64,000 bases of DNA. Source: Thinopyrum elongatum (taxonomy: Eukaryota > Streptophyta > Magnoliopsida > Poales > Poaceae). The position numbers and the translations under genes were made by a program. The notes beneath the pieces were generated by a model, which saw nothing but the letters and a program-made list of their open reading frames with translations, searched no databases and was not told where the DNA came from. This document shows, piece by piece, positions 45,528-57,900 of the stretch. The stretch spans positions 300,525,048 through 300,589,047 of the forward strand of contig CM022302.1 of NCBI GenBank assembly GCA_011799875.1, in the 5' to 3' direction. The stretch's first letter is position 1; each line of letters opens with the position of its first letter.

Positions 45528-48370
45528 ATGGCATCCGGGAAGGCGAAGCCGGCCGCGCAGGCCGCGAGCTCCTCTTCTTCGCCCGCGCCGGCCCTCGGTG
45601 CGTCCTCCATTACTGAGGAGAGGCACCTCGCCGCCGCGCTCCCGCTGACGGCGAGCAGTGACAATGATTCGAAGGAGACAATGCTGCTGGCAGGCTCCGC
45701 TGACCAAAGGACCCTGGCGGGGACATTCTATCCCTTCTTCCTCCACAGCGTCTTCGTGGGGCTCATCTCGCCTTTCTCTGCATTCTTCACCGCAGTCCTC
45801 GACCATTACCAGGTTCAGGCTCTGCATCTTCAACCCAATTCCATCCTTCTCCTGTCGATCTTCGCCTTTTACTGCGAGGCGTTCGTGGGCGTGATGCCTT
45901 CCATTGCGCTCTTCCGTCATTTCTTCTATCTTCGGATGCACGACCCAACCTAGCGTTCAGGCTGCGTCTCCTTTGCCGTGGCCCATAGTGGCAACGCGCT
46001 CATGAGGGCAGGGAAGAAGGTGGAGAACTTCCGTCGCAAGTGGGTCTTCATGGACGCCAGGGACCTCCACGCGAGGCTGGAGTTGCCAACCGAGCTGCTG
46101 GAGAAGCTTGATCGGTGGGGTCATGAGAAGCTCACCGACCCCCGAGCGGCGCCAGTCTTGAAGAAGATGATGGCGGACATGGAGGCCGGGGTGCTGACGG
46201 GGGACATGCTTGTCAAGGAGTTCCTGACGCAGCGCTTGGCCCCGCTTCAGGCACACTCGCGTCCCATGTGGGAGTTCAAGGGCGCAAAGGATGACATCCG
46301 GCTACGCCCAAGGAGCTTGACGGGCGAGGAGCTGGACAAGGCCATGCATACCTTGCTTGAGAGGGATCCGGGCAGCCTCCCGGCGGCCCACATCCTGCTG
46401 TACCGCCGTGCCGACGGGGCAGCGCTGGTCGCCGCCATGCCCATCTTCAACGAGCTGGGGCTCGTGCCACCCGAGCTCCCCAACTCCCCGGTGTTGGTGT
46501 CTTCCGGCGACGTCATCGAGGAAGAGGAGGAGGAGGACTCGGAGGTGACCATGGACGATGCGGCGGAGACCTCTCCTCCGTCCCAGAGCGAGCTTCTCTG
46601 TGGCCTCCCCGATGATGATGACGCCGCCGAGCCCTCGGTCATGGAATCCCCACGCTCCACCGGGGTCGTCACGAGGTCCGGGGCCACTCCCCCGGCCCTG
46701 CGGAGGCCGGGACGAGTGATCCCGAAGAAGAGCGGGGCAGCGCCCCCTCCTCGGGGCGGTGCCCTTGCATTTTCGTCTGCCGACGCCACACCGAAGCCGG
46801 CCGTCATGCGCCCTGTCAACCCTTAGGACGCGGCCAAGGCCGCACCCAAGAAGGCCGAAGGTGCCCCGGCCCTGGCCAGGAAGAGGGCGTACATCGCCTC
46901 TGACGAGTAAGCGTCTTGCCTTGTTTTCGTTTGCTGCCTCTTGATACCGTACTCACAGCACTCCCCTCCCCCCCGGTGACCAGGGTGGGCGCCGTGGTGA
47001 AGAAGAAGAAGGAGGACGTCGGGGCCCCCGAGGCACCACCGCTCGCCAGGGCCGCGGTGGCCCCATCGCAAGCTGAGGAGGTCGCCTCGCACTCCCCTGC
47101 GATGGAGCGGGCCCCCAAAGGTACGGTGGTGGCGCCTCAGGAGGAGCCTGCTTCCGCAGGCCAGCAGGCTCCGGAGCCGCCCGTCCCCATCGTGCCCGCA
47201 GGGGGTTCAGGGGCTCCAGAGCCTCAAGCTGGCCCTGCGGTTGTGGCGACGCCAGTTCCCGCGCCGGCGCCGCCTCCTCCCCAGGCCCTTGTGCTGGCAG
47301 ATCGCAGCCCCCTTGTCGAGCCTGGGGCTCTGGAGGAAGCCTTCAACGCGCTAGACCAGCTCCGGACTGATCTTCAGGACGCCGACAAGCGCAGGGCGAG
47401 GGAGCGCATGGGGCTGATCTCAGGATGGCTCCAGGCCGACGCGGCCGCCAGGGCGGCCTGGAGCCGGGCTGAGGCCAACGCCGCGGAGAGCAGGAAGGAG
47501 GCTGATGAAGCCGCGAGGGCTCACGACGCGGCGCTGGCCGGCGCATCGTCCGCCGAGGAGCGCTGTAGCAAGGCGGAGACTGAGCTGAAAGCTCTCCATG
47601 ATGTGCAGGCTACCCACACCCAATGGCTCCATCAGCAGGAGGAGGAGCTCAAGGCCTGTGAGGCAACGCTCGCCGACCACGATGCCAAGCTGGCCCAGGC
47701 AGCCAAGGACCAAGCCACGGAGCGGGACCGCCTGGGCAAGCTGAAGGAGGAGGTGGACGAGGCGCGGGCGTCCCATGCCCAGCTCGTCTCTGAGGCGACG
47801 GCCCAGCTGGAGGCCAGGGAGAAGACCCTCGCCGCCGCCAAGAAAATGGCGGCCGCGGAACGCGAAGCCTTGGTCTCCTCCGAACTCAGGTCTCGCAAGG
47901 CGCTGCGCTCCCTTTATGGAGGGGGGTACGAGGAGCCGCTGGCGACTCCGGAGGATGGCCCTGCTGGGCTTCTCCCCAAGCTTGCCGAGGCGCTTGAGGG
48001 CGTCGCCACTGGGATGGATTCCGCGGTGGAGGGAGAGTGCCGCGCGCTCTTCACCTCGGCCGCAACGCGCGTCTTCAGCCACCTCCACCTCCGGGACCCA
48101 AGCTTCAACCTCAGCATGCTGATCGAGCTGGTGACCCTTGAATCCCGCACCACTACTGCCGAGGCCGTGAAGGAGCAGGTGGAGGCCTTGTTGGGGAAGT
48201 TCCTCTGCGTCCCCGACCCCGCAGCTGCGGCGGCAGAAGCCGGTGGCGAAGGTGGTGGGAGCGTCATCGATGACGGGCTTCCCAAGGCGAGCGATGTCGG
48301 CCACCAAGGCGATGGCGGTGCTTCTTCCTGGTTGACCCTACAAGATTCATGGTGCCTCGCGGAGGCGTGA
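45528..48370 (+). pseudogene. antisense ORF of the Tat-like element: gypsy-associated domain protein with coiled coil
   Basis: Starts at ATG 45528 (MASGKAKPAAQ). The region TFYPFFLHSVFVGLISPFSA through LHLQPNSILLLSIFAFYCEA to ALFRHFFYLRMHD is the 'putative gypsy type transposon' domain (Pfam Transposase_28 type, from memory). A GT-AG intron at 46907-46983 (77 bases, phase 2) removes an in-frame TAA and joins ASDE to VGAVVKKKK. The second exon has a Pro/Ala-rich stretch and a long Ala/Glu/Lys coiled coil (about 47320-47890), ending at TGA 48368-48370. Spliced length is 922 codons including the stop, broken only by TAG at 45951-45953 and 46824-46826, both explainable as CAG to TAG. Orientation is opposite to the LTR and the RT remnant. 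Extra ORFs, some antisense, are known in Tat-lineage elements. Function unknown; nothing enzymatic is visible. Confidence 0.75.
46907..46983 (+). other. intron in the antisense ORF
   Basis: Donor GTAAGC, acceptor CCGGTGACCAG, 77 bases with a T-rich start. Splicing keeps the reading frame (phase 2); without it the frame stops at 46908-46910. Confidence 0.7.
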
Positions 48371-48470
48371 GAATTTCTGTTTGAACTCGTAGAACATTAT
48401 GTTTTGTAATAACTTGTTAGAACTCCGTGATTTCTCTTTCGTGCTTGGTTTCCTTTGTGTTTGCCTCAGC

Positions 48471-48784
48471 GTTCTGCGTCGGCAGGGCCCGGCCCCGCGC
48501 GTACCATGTCTGCCATTGGGGCATCCGGATCACTAGGACGAGACCAAGGGGTGAGGGGATACGTGATTAGTGAGGCCCCTGGGGCGCGATGCTCAGGGGT
48601 CCCCCTTGACGTACGAACAACCTCGATGTTCTGCGTCGGCAGGGCCCAGCCCCGCGCATACCTCGACCGCCGTTGGGGCGTCCGGATCACCAGGACGACC
48701 ACCAAGGGGCGAGGGGCTACGTGACTAGTGAGACCCCTGAGGCGCGATGCTCAGGGGTCCCCCTTGACGTACGAACGGCCCTCA
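48471..48784. repeat. tandem duplication, two units of 157 bp
   Basis: 'gttctgcgtcggcagggccc' starts at 48471 and again at 48628; the units contain 'gcgatgctcaggggtccccc' and end 'cttgacgtacgaac'. Non-coding, just downstream of the antisense ORF. Confidence 0.85.
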
Positions 48785-49037
48785 TGAAGGAGAAACAAGC
48801 AACCGTACAAGGTAAATTGGAGTCCTCCATACCTTTGCTCACCCGCTTTTGCCTAGGAGGGACGCGATAAAGCAGGTAAGGTGGCATGCACCAGGCATGG
48901 CCTGGGTGTAGCCCCCGTGCCCAGCCCCCTCGCGCGGGCCTCTCTAGGGGAAAGCCATGAGGTGTTGCCAGGCGAAGAGCCGAAAGACTGTCCTGAGGTT
49001 GATGCGGCCACGGGGGCCACCCTCAGTTGTTTATTCA

Positions 49038-49205
49038 CCAGCGCGGAGCATGGTGCTTCCACTTTAGTGTGGGCATAGCCGCTCCTCGACCGTGTCGTTC
49101 GCCAGCGCGAAGCATGGGGCTTCCACTGGTACGTGGGCATAGTCGCTCCTCGACCGTGTCGTCCGCCAGCGTGGAGCATGGGGCTTCCACTGGTACGTGG
49201 GTGGG
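49038..49205. repeat. tandem repeat, 64-bp unit, about 2.6 copies
   Basis: 'ccagcgcggagcatgg'-type starts at 49038, 49102 and 49166; each unit has 'gcttccact' and the full ones end 'ctcctcgaccgtgtcg'. Internal to the Tat-like element. Confidence 0.85.
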
Positions 49206-49424
49206 AGTTCCCTCTAGGGTGAGACTCCGGGGCGTGTACAGCCCCGTCCGGACACGTGGCTTGCACGACCGGACTGGAGGAGGTGTATATGGGCACCCGT
49301 GAGCCAGCGCAGGACTCACAAGGCCCTACCACAAGGCGGGTTGCGCCTGAATTTTGTTACGGGGTACCTGTAAAAATCATGAGAGATGTTGGGTTGGCCT
49401 GCGCCGAGTGAATCTCCGGAGGAC

Positions 49425-49800
49425 ATCGCATGAGAAGGCCAAGCACCAACGACCCCAGGAGGTGACGTGAACGGGGCCGGCCTGCCAGACAGAGCTCAGC
49501 CGTTGGGTTTATCGACGCTGCAGGGACGGACCCGAGCACAGACGCCGTGCCCAGTCTTCTCATGCAACAATCCTAAAGAAAAACAACCGGCGCACGGCTC
49601 CCGCGGTGGCGAGACACCGGGTCGCGCACCCTAACTCATCCACTCTCGATTAGCTCATGCGAGAACAAGGCACCAAGGACCATGGGAGGTGACGTGCACG
49701 GGAGCTAGCCCTTGAGACAGAGCTCAGCCACTTGGGTTTAGCGACGCTACAGGGACGGACCCGATCAAAAACGCTGTGCCAGTCCTTAATCATGAGGCGG
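49425..49800. repeat. diverged duplication of about 235 bp
   Basis: 'ggaggtgacgtgaacgg' to 'cagggacggacccgagc' near 49457-49540 recurs as 'gggaggtgacgtgcacgg' to 'cagggacggacccgatc' near 49685-49770. Both contain GACAGAGCTCAGCC. This may be a repeat of the element's untranslated region. Confidence 0.7.
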
Positions 49801-50039
49801 TCGCGGGCGGGCTCGTGAGGGCGCACAACATTCATGGTGACGAAGCACCGGACATGCAGGTGATAATATTAAGCAATTCATGGAAGGGCGAAGCCAGTTC
49901 TGATACATGCGCAAAATGATACATGCTACAGGGGCGGGCCCTGGCAGCTTGAGGATATTGTAGCCCGAGGGGCGCCCTCAATTGAACAAACCAAAAAGTC
50001 ACCTGGCACCGTTGTCGTAGAAGTGTTGGAGTAGCTGAA

Positions 50040-50750
50040 GATGCATGCTGCGGATATTGCTCCTCACGAGCCGGCTGGGTCCTGAGGCTCGGGAGGCTCT
50101 GGAGGCCCGGGAAGCTCGCGAGGGTCCGGCACCTCCTTTGTCAGGACCGCCTGGCGCCGGGCCTCGTGAGCCGCCAGGACGCCCTGCATGTAGCGCTAGT
50201 GCGAGGCAGCCATGTTCAGCAGGCCGAACGGCGTGCGGACATAGCTGCGGGGGCAGCCCCCACTCTGCCCAATACGGGATGGCCAGAAAAGCTCCTGAGA
50301 GGCAACCCTGTTGAGACATGGGATGTTGACGCAGACGCGTAGCTCGCTACCCATGTCAGGGGCGGCAGCTGCACTGGACGATGCGGGGCGATGCTCGCCA
50401 CACATGGCCCGCGCCTCCTGGAGCTCCTCGATCGCCTTGGTGATGAACTACTGAGCGTCTGGAGCCTCGCGCCTTGCGCCTTGCTCACGGAGGCGCGTGT
50501 TGAAGCACGCCTCCACGTGGTACCCGAACGCCTCCCTCTTGACGCTGGTCAGGTCAGAGGCCCTCCAGAGGAGAGCCCTCGAGCACGTCCTGAGAGGAGC
50601 GCCGGGCGCGCCTTCCTTTGCGAGAGGGAAAGGCGCCCCAGCAGTGGGCGCGGGGCATGAGGCACGGTCGTCGGGCGCGCCAGCCTCCTGACGGTCTTTT
50701 GGGAGGAGCTGTTTCTTCTTCTTCGGGATGGCCTCAAGAGGTCGAACAGC
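50040..50750 (-). pseudogene. shortened RT remnant of the Tat-like element
   Basis: On the minus strand one frame runs from 50750 to about 50040. It contains LTSVKREAFGYHVEAC, then ITKAIEELQEARAM, then LRVCVNIPCLNRVASQELFW, then PSRI, then YVRTPFGLLNMAAS. The last two blocks correspond to the Tat-type RT motifs RMCVDYTDLNKACPKDPF and YVTMPFGLKNAGATYQR. The 40 or so residues normally between them are reduced to about 12, and no YxDD active site follows. Stops at 50445-50447 and 50193-50195 (each CAG to TAG type) break the frame. It cannot be catalytic. Orientation agrees with the LTR at 35685-36560. The frame is cut off by Tekay-type element 2 at 50753. Confidence 0.6.
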
Positions 50751-50752
50751 AT

Positions 50753-53700
50753 TGTGATGACCCCGGCTTAATCGTGCACTAACCATACATGCAAATGCGC
50801 ACAATCAAGCCTAAGGACTCACTTGAAGATATCACAACACAACTCTAAAACATAAATAAAGTCATACAAGCTTTATATTACAAGCCAGGGCCTCGAGGGC
50901 TCGAATACATAGCTCGATGGCATACAAGCGTCAGCGGAAGCATCAGATATCTGGGTACAAATATATTACAAAGAGAGAGAGAGATAAGCCTTCACAGAGG
51001 TGGGGTAAAATAAAAAGCTACGATCGAAAGGCGTAGGCCTCCTGCCCTGGACCCTCCGATCCTACTCCTGGTCGTTAGTCGGCTCCTTGTAGTAGTAGTA
51101 CTTGCCAGGCGGGTAGTAGTACTGGTCGTCGGCTGGGGCGTCTGGCTCAGGGGCTCCGTCGTCTGGTGGCATCAATTGGATATGGGGGAAAAAGAAAGTA
51201 AAGCAAACGTGAGTACTCATCAGAAGTACTCAGCAAGCAAGGATCTACACTACATATGCAACATTGTCAAAGGAATGGCTATATATGTGGACTGGGCTGT
51301 AGCAATGCCAGAATAGAGGGGGAAAGCCTAGTCCTATCAAAGACTAGCATCTTCAACAATCTTCGACAGTCTTGCAGCATTAGGAGAGAGCAGATTAACA
51401 TAAAGTAAAGTAGTAGTAGTATCATCAACCTCGACCTGAGATCCTTTCTCGACTCCCTGCGAGAAAGCAATCCCAGAGCCGTACTATCCAGTTCTCATCA
51501 CATGTTCTAGTTGTACCGATCGGGATACAACTCCGAGTGTCCGTTACCGTAGGACAAGCTATCGATAGAAGTTTCTTCCCTGCAGGGGTGCACCAACTTA
51601 CCCACCACGCTCGCTTAACTCCGGCCGGACACACTTTTCTGGGTCATGCCCGGCCTCGGCTAAGCAACACGCCGCAACCCAACCTAGGCTTATAAGAGAG
51701 GTCAGCACGCCGGACTAAACCAATGCCCCCAGGGGTCTTGGGCCATCGCCCCGGGAACTCCTGCACATTACGGGGCCACCGAGAGCAGACCTAGCAACCC
51801 CTTATACAAGCGCGGTTGCGTTCCCAGTCCAACTCGGCGTGCACCGCTCCTTACTGACGTCAAATAAGCTTCGGCTGATGTATACGACGCAGAACGCCCA
51901 TACTATGCCCACGTGATGGTTAGTGCTATCGGGCCAGAGGCCCCTCGGATCAAATATCCAAACCGTAGTGGATTAGGAGCGCGCGGAAACGAGCAGAGAC
52001 TCACGATCGATGTGACCCCGTCGCCCCGTCTCGAGGACTTGCGGCAAGGGCTAAGAATGCCCGGCCACGCCTCGTGTTATCTCGCGGGCACCATCCAGGT
52101 CAACCCGACTCCGCATCACTTCGCATTAAGCTCGCGCGGGTACCCCTCAGGGCCGACCCGTCTTTAGTAACATGGTTTAGTGCAAGTCAAAACAACAACA
52201 GTATCTGTGTGTCTGACACCAAGGGAATCCTGAGGAATCACCCTCGATGGAATCCCACCTGATGTTATAGTCAAGGTGAATGAAGGAGGAATCACCCTCG
52301 AGGTCCACACTTGAGAAGTTGCACGACGACGCTGTTATCGGGGGTGGTGTAGGAGGAATCACCCTCGCTTACCACGACCGATTAACTAACCTACAAGGTT
52401 ATCATCATAAGTGCTGACGAGGTATCACCCTCGGCACTCGATGGTAACCCAGTAGTGTCGGCAACTAAGGGGGAAGTGATGTGCGGTGCCAGGGTCTAGT
52501 CTTCAATCCCGATGAGCGGGTCTTCTGACATCCAGCGGGGCAGTCGGGATCAAGTGGGGGTCTCTGTCGGGACTCTACCCAGCCTATACTAATCAGTCTA
52601 GGATAACCAGAAAGGTAGCAAGGAAGGTTACAATAATCAGGCTATGCAGCAGATATAGGAAAACAGTAGCAGTAGCAGTTCTAATGCAAGCATAAGAGAG
52701 AAGAGAATAGGCGATATAGGCATGCTCAAAATGGGGGTGCTTGCCTGTTTGCTCTGGGGCAAGGGCATGGTCGCCTGTGGTGTCGTCGGGGATGTAGTCG
52801 TACTCCTGAGCTGCGTCTGCCTCGGGAGCTACGTCAACGTCGGGGTCTACCGAGAGAGAAGAGGGGGAAGAAACAGGTAAACATAATGCAAACAAATGCA
52901 ACACGGTGCGTGCTATGCTATGATGCAGTGCAGGGTTGCCTAAATATGCACCTAAGTCATTTTAGTTATTTTTAGAATTAATCTGGGATTTATTAACCGG
53001 TGTGTGTGCACTATTCATCTGCCGGATACGGGTCCGGAGTTACGAGTTCTTCTACGTAGGGGGTTCTGACAAAGAAACGGACGGCACGATCAGACTCGTC
53101 TCGTCGTTCTGAGCAACTTTCATGTTTTAACTTTTTCGATCTGAGCTACGGTTTAAAAGTTATTAATTTTCAAAGTTTAATAGAATTTCTGGAATTATTT
53201 TTATTTACAGAAATGAATTATGACGTCAGCATGACGTCGCTGTGACGTCAGCGGTCAACAGGCGCTGACCAGAGTCAATCCTGACATGTGGGTCCAGTGG
53301 GACCCACATGTCAGCCTCTGTTTATCTTAACAGTGAATTAACTTAATCCACAGGGTTAATTAGGGGGCGGACCCCACATGTTAGTGGGTCATTAGTCTAA
53401 TTAATTAGTTTTTATTTAATTAAATGTTATTAGGTTAATTATCCGCGGGGGCCCACACGTCAGCTACTGGGGTTGCCCAGTCAGCACGTTGACTGGGTCA
53501 ACCCAGTCAACGGGGCCCCCGGGGCCCACTGGCAGTGAGCCAGGGGTGGGGCCCGCTCATCCACGTCGGCTGCCGGCGCCGGAGTTGCGCCGGCGGCCAA
53601 TTGCGCGGCGGCCGATCGCCGGAGGCGGCCGGAAATGCACTACGGGGCACCGTTCGACCCGTGGTTTGGTTCTTTCAAACGGGCGTTCAATGCCGCATCC

Positions 53701-54960
53701 AACCGTGGCGGTGGCGTCGCCGGAGAAGCCCTACAGCGACGGCGGCGACGAGCGCAGCGGACGCCGGAGTTCGGGCCTCGTCGGGTTCTAATCTATACGG
53801 CGCGCGGAGGGATGCTAGGGGTCTTGCCGGACTCGCTCGAGCTCCAGGAGCTCGAGGCTGGGTCCGGTTGCGCGTGACGACGACGCTGGCCACGGCAAAA
53901 AACTCGTCGGCGGCCGTGGGTTTGGCCGTTCGCAGTGCGGCGAGCAACGGCCGCGGCAGGACAAGGGAGAAGGAGAAGTGGGGGCGGAGCTCACCGAGCG
54001 GCACGCCGAAGGCCGTTGATAGCTTAGGAGTAGCAGAAACATCATCGGTGACGGAGAAGAACGGCGACGACCGAACGGAAGGGGACGGGGCAATTCCGGC
54101 GCTGTGGCGGCCTCGGGCTCCAGCTGCTACCACCAGACGTCGAGGAAGGTCGTGGCGAAGACGACGAATGCGTTGGCGGAGCGATGCGGTGGCTGGGACC
54201 GCGGAGACGAGCACGGTGCGGCGGCGATGGCGCTGGGTGGCGATGGGATCTGGAGGGGGAAATGGGGCGGAGAGCGAGCGGAGAGAGGGGGAGAGTGAGG
54301 AGGAGGCCAGGGGGGATGGACGGGGCCGGCCTTATCCCCTCGCGGCGCCCGTGGAGTCGCGGTATCGGCCGCTCGTCGGCGCGCGCCGGCGCGGCCACAG
54401 AGAAGGTGACAGCGCGAGGGAGAGAGAGTAGAGCGGGCCTGCTGGGCCGGAGTTCGGGGCACTGTGCACTAGGGCCCAGTGCACAGTGCCTCGTTTTTAT
54501 TTTTTTGTTTCTGTTTCTCTTTTTCTTTTATTCTTTTGTGTTTTGTATTAGTTAGGGCTCTTATGCACTTTCATAAAATATGGAACTTAGTCCAAATATT
54601 ACAGTGCCATTTTAGCTCTCACCAAAAAGTGGGTTGGACAGATTTGGAGTTCATTTGTATTTGAAATGATTTTAAATGGATTTAAATATCCTGTTTTGGT
54701 GCTGTTGCAACTTGTTTAAGTCACTTATCTAACTCCAAATATTTTGATGATGGTTTTTCAAATGTTCCTGGATTATTTGCCATTTAATGAACATTTTTCC
54801 AACAGTGTTTGATCAACTTCATATTTCACTTTTGAATTTGAGTTGATTTTCAAAATGGAGTTGATTTGCTTTGATTAAACTCTATGTTTAAGCTCTGCAA
54901 ATGATATGACTTGGCATTATTAGCAGCTGATCATAGTGGCTATTACACAGGGGTGTTACA
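50753..54960 (-). mobile_element. 3' LTR of Tekay-type element 2 (4,208 bp)
   Basis: Minus strand TGTAACACCCCTG at 54960 to GGTCATCACA at 50753. The first 3.19 kb aligns base for base with 60815-64000 apart from scattered differences. It contains four CGAGGGTGATWCC sites (52234-52433) and a GC-rich segment (53500-54430) with spurious frames. Left flank agcat (50748-50752) is the candidate TSD; the other end is outside the window. Confidence 0.95.
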
Positions 54961-54974
54961 AGTTCTCCTCCTCT
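54961..54974 (-). other. polypurine tract of Tekay-type element 2
   Basis: AGAGGAGGAGAACT on the minus strand directly before the 3' LTR. Confidence 0.8.
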
Positions 54975-54998
54975 AAAAGAAATTCTCGTCCCGAGAAT

Positions 54999-57900
54999 TT
55001 AGGAGGTAGAAGGAAAGAGTCCGGGATATTCTTCTCGAAGAAGATCCTCGCTTTCCCAAGTGGCTTCATCTTCAGTATGATTCGACCACTGCACTTTCAG
55101 AAACTTGGTCGTCTTCTGACGAGTTCGACGTTCAGCTTCGTCGAGGATGCGAATCGGATGCTCCTTATAGGAAAGATCATCTTGCAACTGGAGCATCTCA
55201 TGGTCCACTGTTCGGTGCGGAGATTCGTTGAAGCACTTACAAAGTTACGACACGTGGAATACATCATGAATATGAGATAATTGCGGTGGCAACTCCAATT
55301 TATAAGCCACCTATCCACGTCTAGCCACGATGCGGAAAGGACCAATATAGCGAGGAGCTAGCTTGCCCTTGATTCCGAAACGACGGGTGCCTTTCATAGG
55401 AGTGACATGAAGATAAGCTTGATCACCTGGTTGATAAGTCAGACCCCATCGCTTGCGATCATAATTGCTCTTCTGGCGGTCTTGAGCTGCTTTGAGATTC
55501 TCCCGGACAATTCTGACTTGTTCTTCGGCATGCTGAATAATGTCCGGTCCAACAAGAGGTCGTTCCCCAGTTTCTGACCAGTTCAGAGGGGTTCAACACT
55601 TACGTCCATAAAGCACTTCGAAGGGGGCCATTTTCAAGCTGGCTTGACAGCTGTTGTTATAAGAGAACTCGGCATACGGGAGAGATTCCTCCCATTTCTT
55701 ACCGAAGGATATAACACAAGCTCGAAGCATATCTTCAAGCACTTGATTAACGCGCTCAACTTGGCCTTGGGATTGTGGATGATAAGCTGAACTCCAGGTA
55801 ATATGAGTTCCCATTGCTTTCTGGAAACTTTCCCAGAAATGGCCAGTGAAAATGCTGCCACGGTCTGAACTGATTTCTTTGGGAATACCATGGAGTGAAA
55901 CAATTCTGGAGATATATAGCTCTGCTAACTGACTAGCAGTAATAGTCTCCTTAACTGGCAGAAAGTGTGCAACCTTGGAGAGTTGGTCGACGATGACAAG
56001 AATAGCATCGTGACCCTTCTGAGACTTGGGAAGACCAGTAATGAAGTCCATTTGCACTTTATCCCACTTCCACAGAGGAATAGGAAGTGGTTGCAGAATT
56101 CCAGCAGGTTTTTGATGTTCTGCCTTCACGCGACGGCAAACGTCACACTCAGCAACATATCAAGCAATATATTGCTTCATTCTAGACCACCAGTACCTTT
56201 GACGAAGATCACGATACATCTTGGTACTACCCGGATGCATAGATAGCGGTGTATCATGGGCCTCCTTCATGACTTTGTCAGTCATCAGCTCGAAGCGAGG
56301 TACTACAATGCGGTCTCGGAAGTACAAGGTTCCATCTTCAGCAATCAAGAAATCCCTGTACTTTTCAAGGTGAAGCTCTCTCTTCATTAGATCAATTTCA
56401 GCATCTTTAGCTTGCGCAATCTTGACAGCTTTCTCAAGATCTGGTTGTATCACAAGGTTATTAAGAGAACCTTGCGGAATGATACAAAGGTTCAGCTTGC
56501 GCAATTCTTCATATAGCTGGGGTTGAGCTTGCTTTACCATGAGGTTACTACAATATGACTTGCGGCTCAAGGCATCAGCCATCACATTAGCTTTGCCAGG
56601 AGTGTAGGAAATACCACAGTCATAATCGGTGATTGTTTCCAACCAACGCTGCTGACGAAGATTAAGTTCCGGTTGAGTGAATAAGTACTTCAAGCTCTGA
56701 TGATCGGTGTAAATCTCACACCGATTACCAAGGAGGTAATGACGCCACTGCTTCAAAGCATAAATCACAGCAGCAAGTTCAAGATCATGTACTGGGTAAT
56801 TCTCTTCATGTGGACGCAACTGTCGCGAAGCATAAGCAATTACTCTTCGCTCTTGCATTAGGACGCAACCTAGTCCTTGGCGGGAGGCATCGCAGAAGAT
56901 CACAAAATCTTTGTGAGAGTCTGGAGGAGCAAGCACTGGAGTAGAAGTCAGCTTGTCTTTAAGGGTCTGGAAGCTTTCCTGACATTTGTCTGTCCACTCA
57001 AACTTAACGCCTTTGTGGAGCAGATTAGTCAGGGGCTTAGCAATCTTGGAGAAATTCTCGATGAAACGGCGACAATAACTTGCAAGCCCGAGAAAACTTC
57101 TGACTTGCTTGACATTCTTGGGAGGGGTCCAGTCAAGAATAGCCTGAACGCGCTCCAGGTTAACTGCGATACCATCCTTGGAGATGACATGTCCAAGGTA
57201 GGTTACCTCAGAAAGCCAGAATTCGCACTTAGAGTACTTGGCATATAACTTGTGCTCTCGTAGTCTCTCCAGAACAAGACGAAGGTGCTCAGCATGTTCT
57301 TCTTTGTTCTTCGAATAAACCAGAATATCATACAGATATACCACGACGAATTTGTCGAGGTAATCCATGAATATGTAATTCATTAAGCGGGAGAAGGTAG
57401 CTGGAGTGTTTGTTAAGCCAAACGACATGACGGTGTACTCGTAAGAGCCATAACGGGTAACGAATGCAGTCTTCGGAATATCCTCTTCGCGGACACGGAT
57501 CTGGTGATAACCCAACCTCAAGTCGAGTTTAGAAAACACCGAAGATCCTGCGAGTTGATCATATAAATCGTTGATCCGGGGAAGCGGATATTTATTCTGG
57601 ATAGTTGCCTGGTTGATGGGGCGGTAATCTTGAACCAAACGGTTAGTTCCATCCTTCTTCTTGACAAAGAGAGAAGGTGCTCCCCAAGCAGAGGAACTAG
57701 GGCGAATGAAACCCTTCCTTAAGGATTTATCAATTTCTTCCTTGAGTTCAATAAGATGGTGCGGAGGCATCTTGTAGGGACGCTTCGCAATAGGAGTGGT
57801 GCCAGGCTTCAAGTCGATGACGAACTCGACAGCTCTAGCAGGGGGTATTCCTGGAAGTTCTTCTGGAAAAACATCCGGGAAGTCACAGACAACTGGGATA

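Noticed and set aside
46247..46819. 190-codon minus-strand ORF and others opposite the antisense ORF (for example 47420-48307)
   Set aside because: Complementary shadows of the plus-strand coding sequence; they have no motif, whereas the plus strand carries the domain, the coiled coil and the splice sites.
53489..54431. 298-codon plus-strand ORF and overlapping minus ORFs
   Set aside because: GC-rich segment of the Tekay-type element 2 LTR, with frames open on both strands and no domain.
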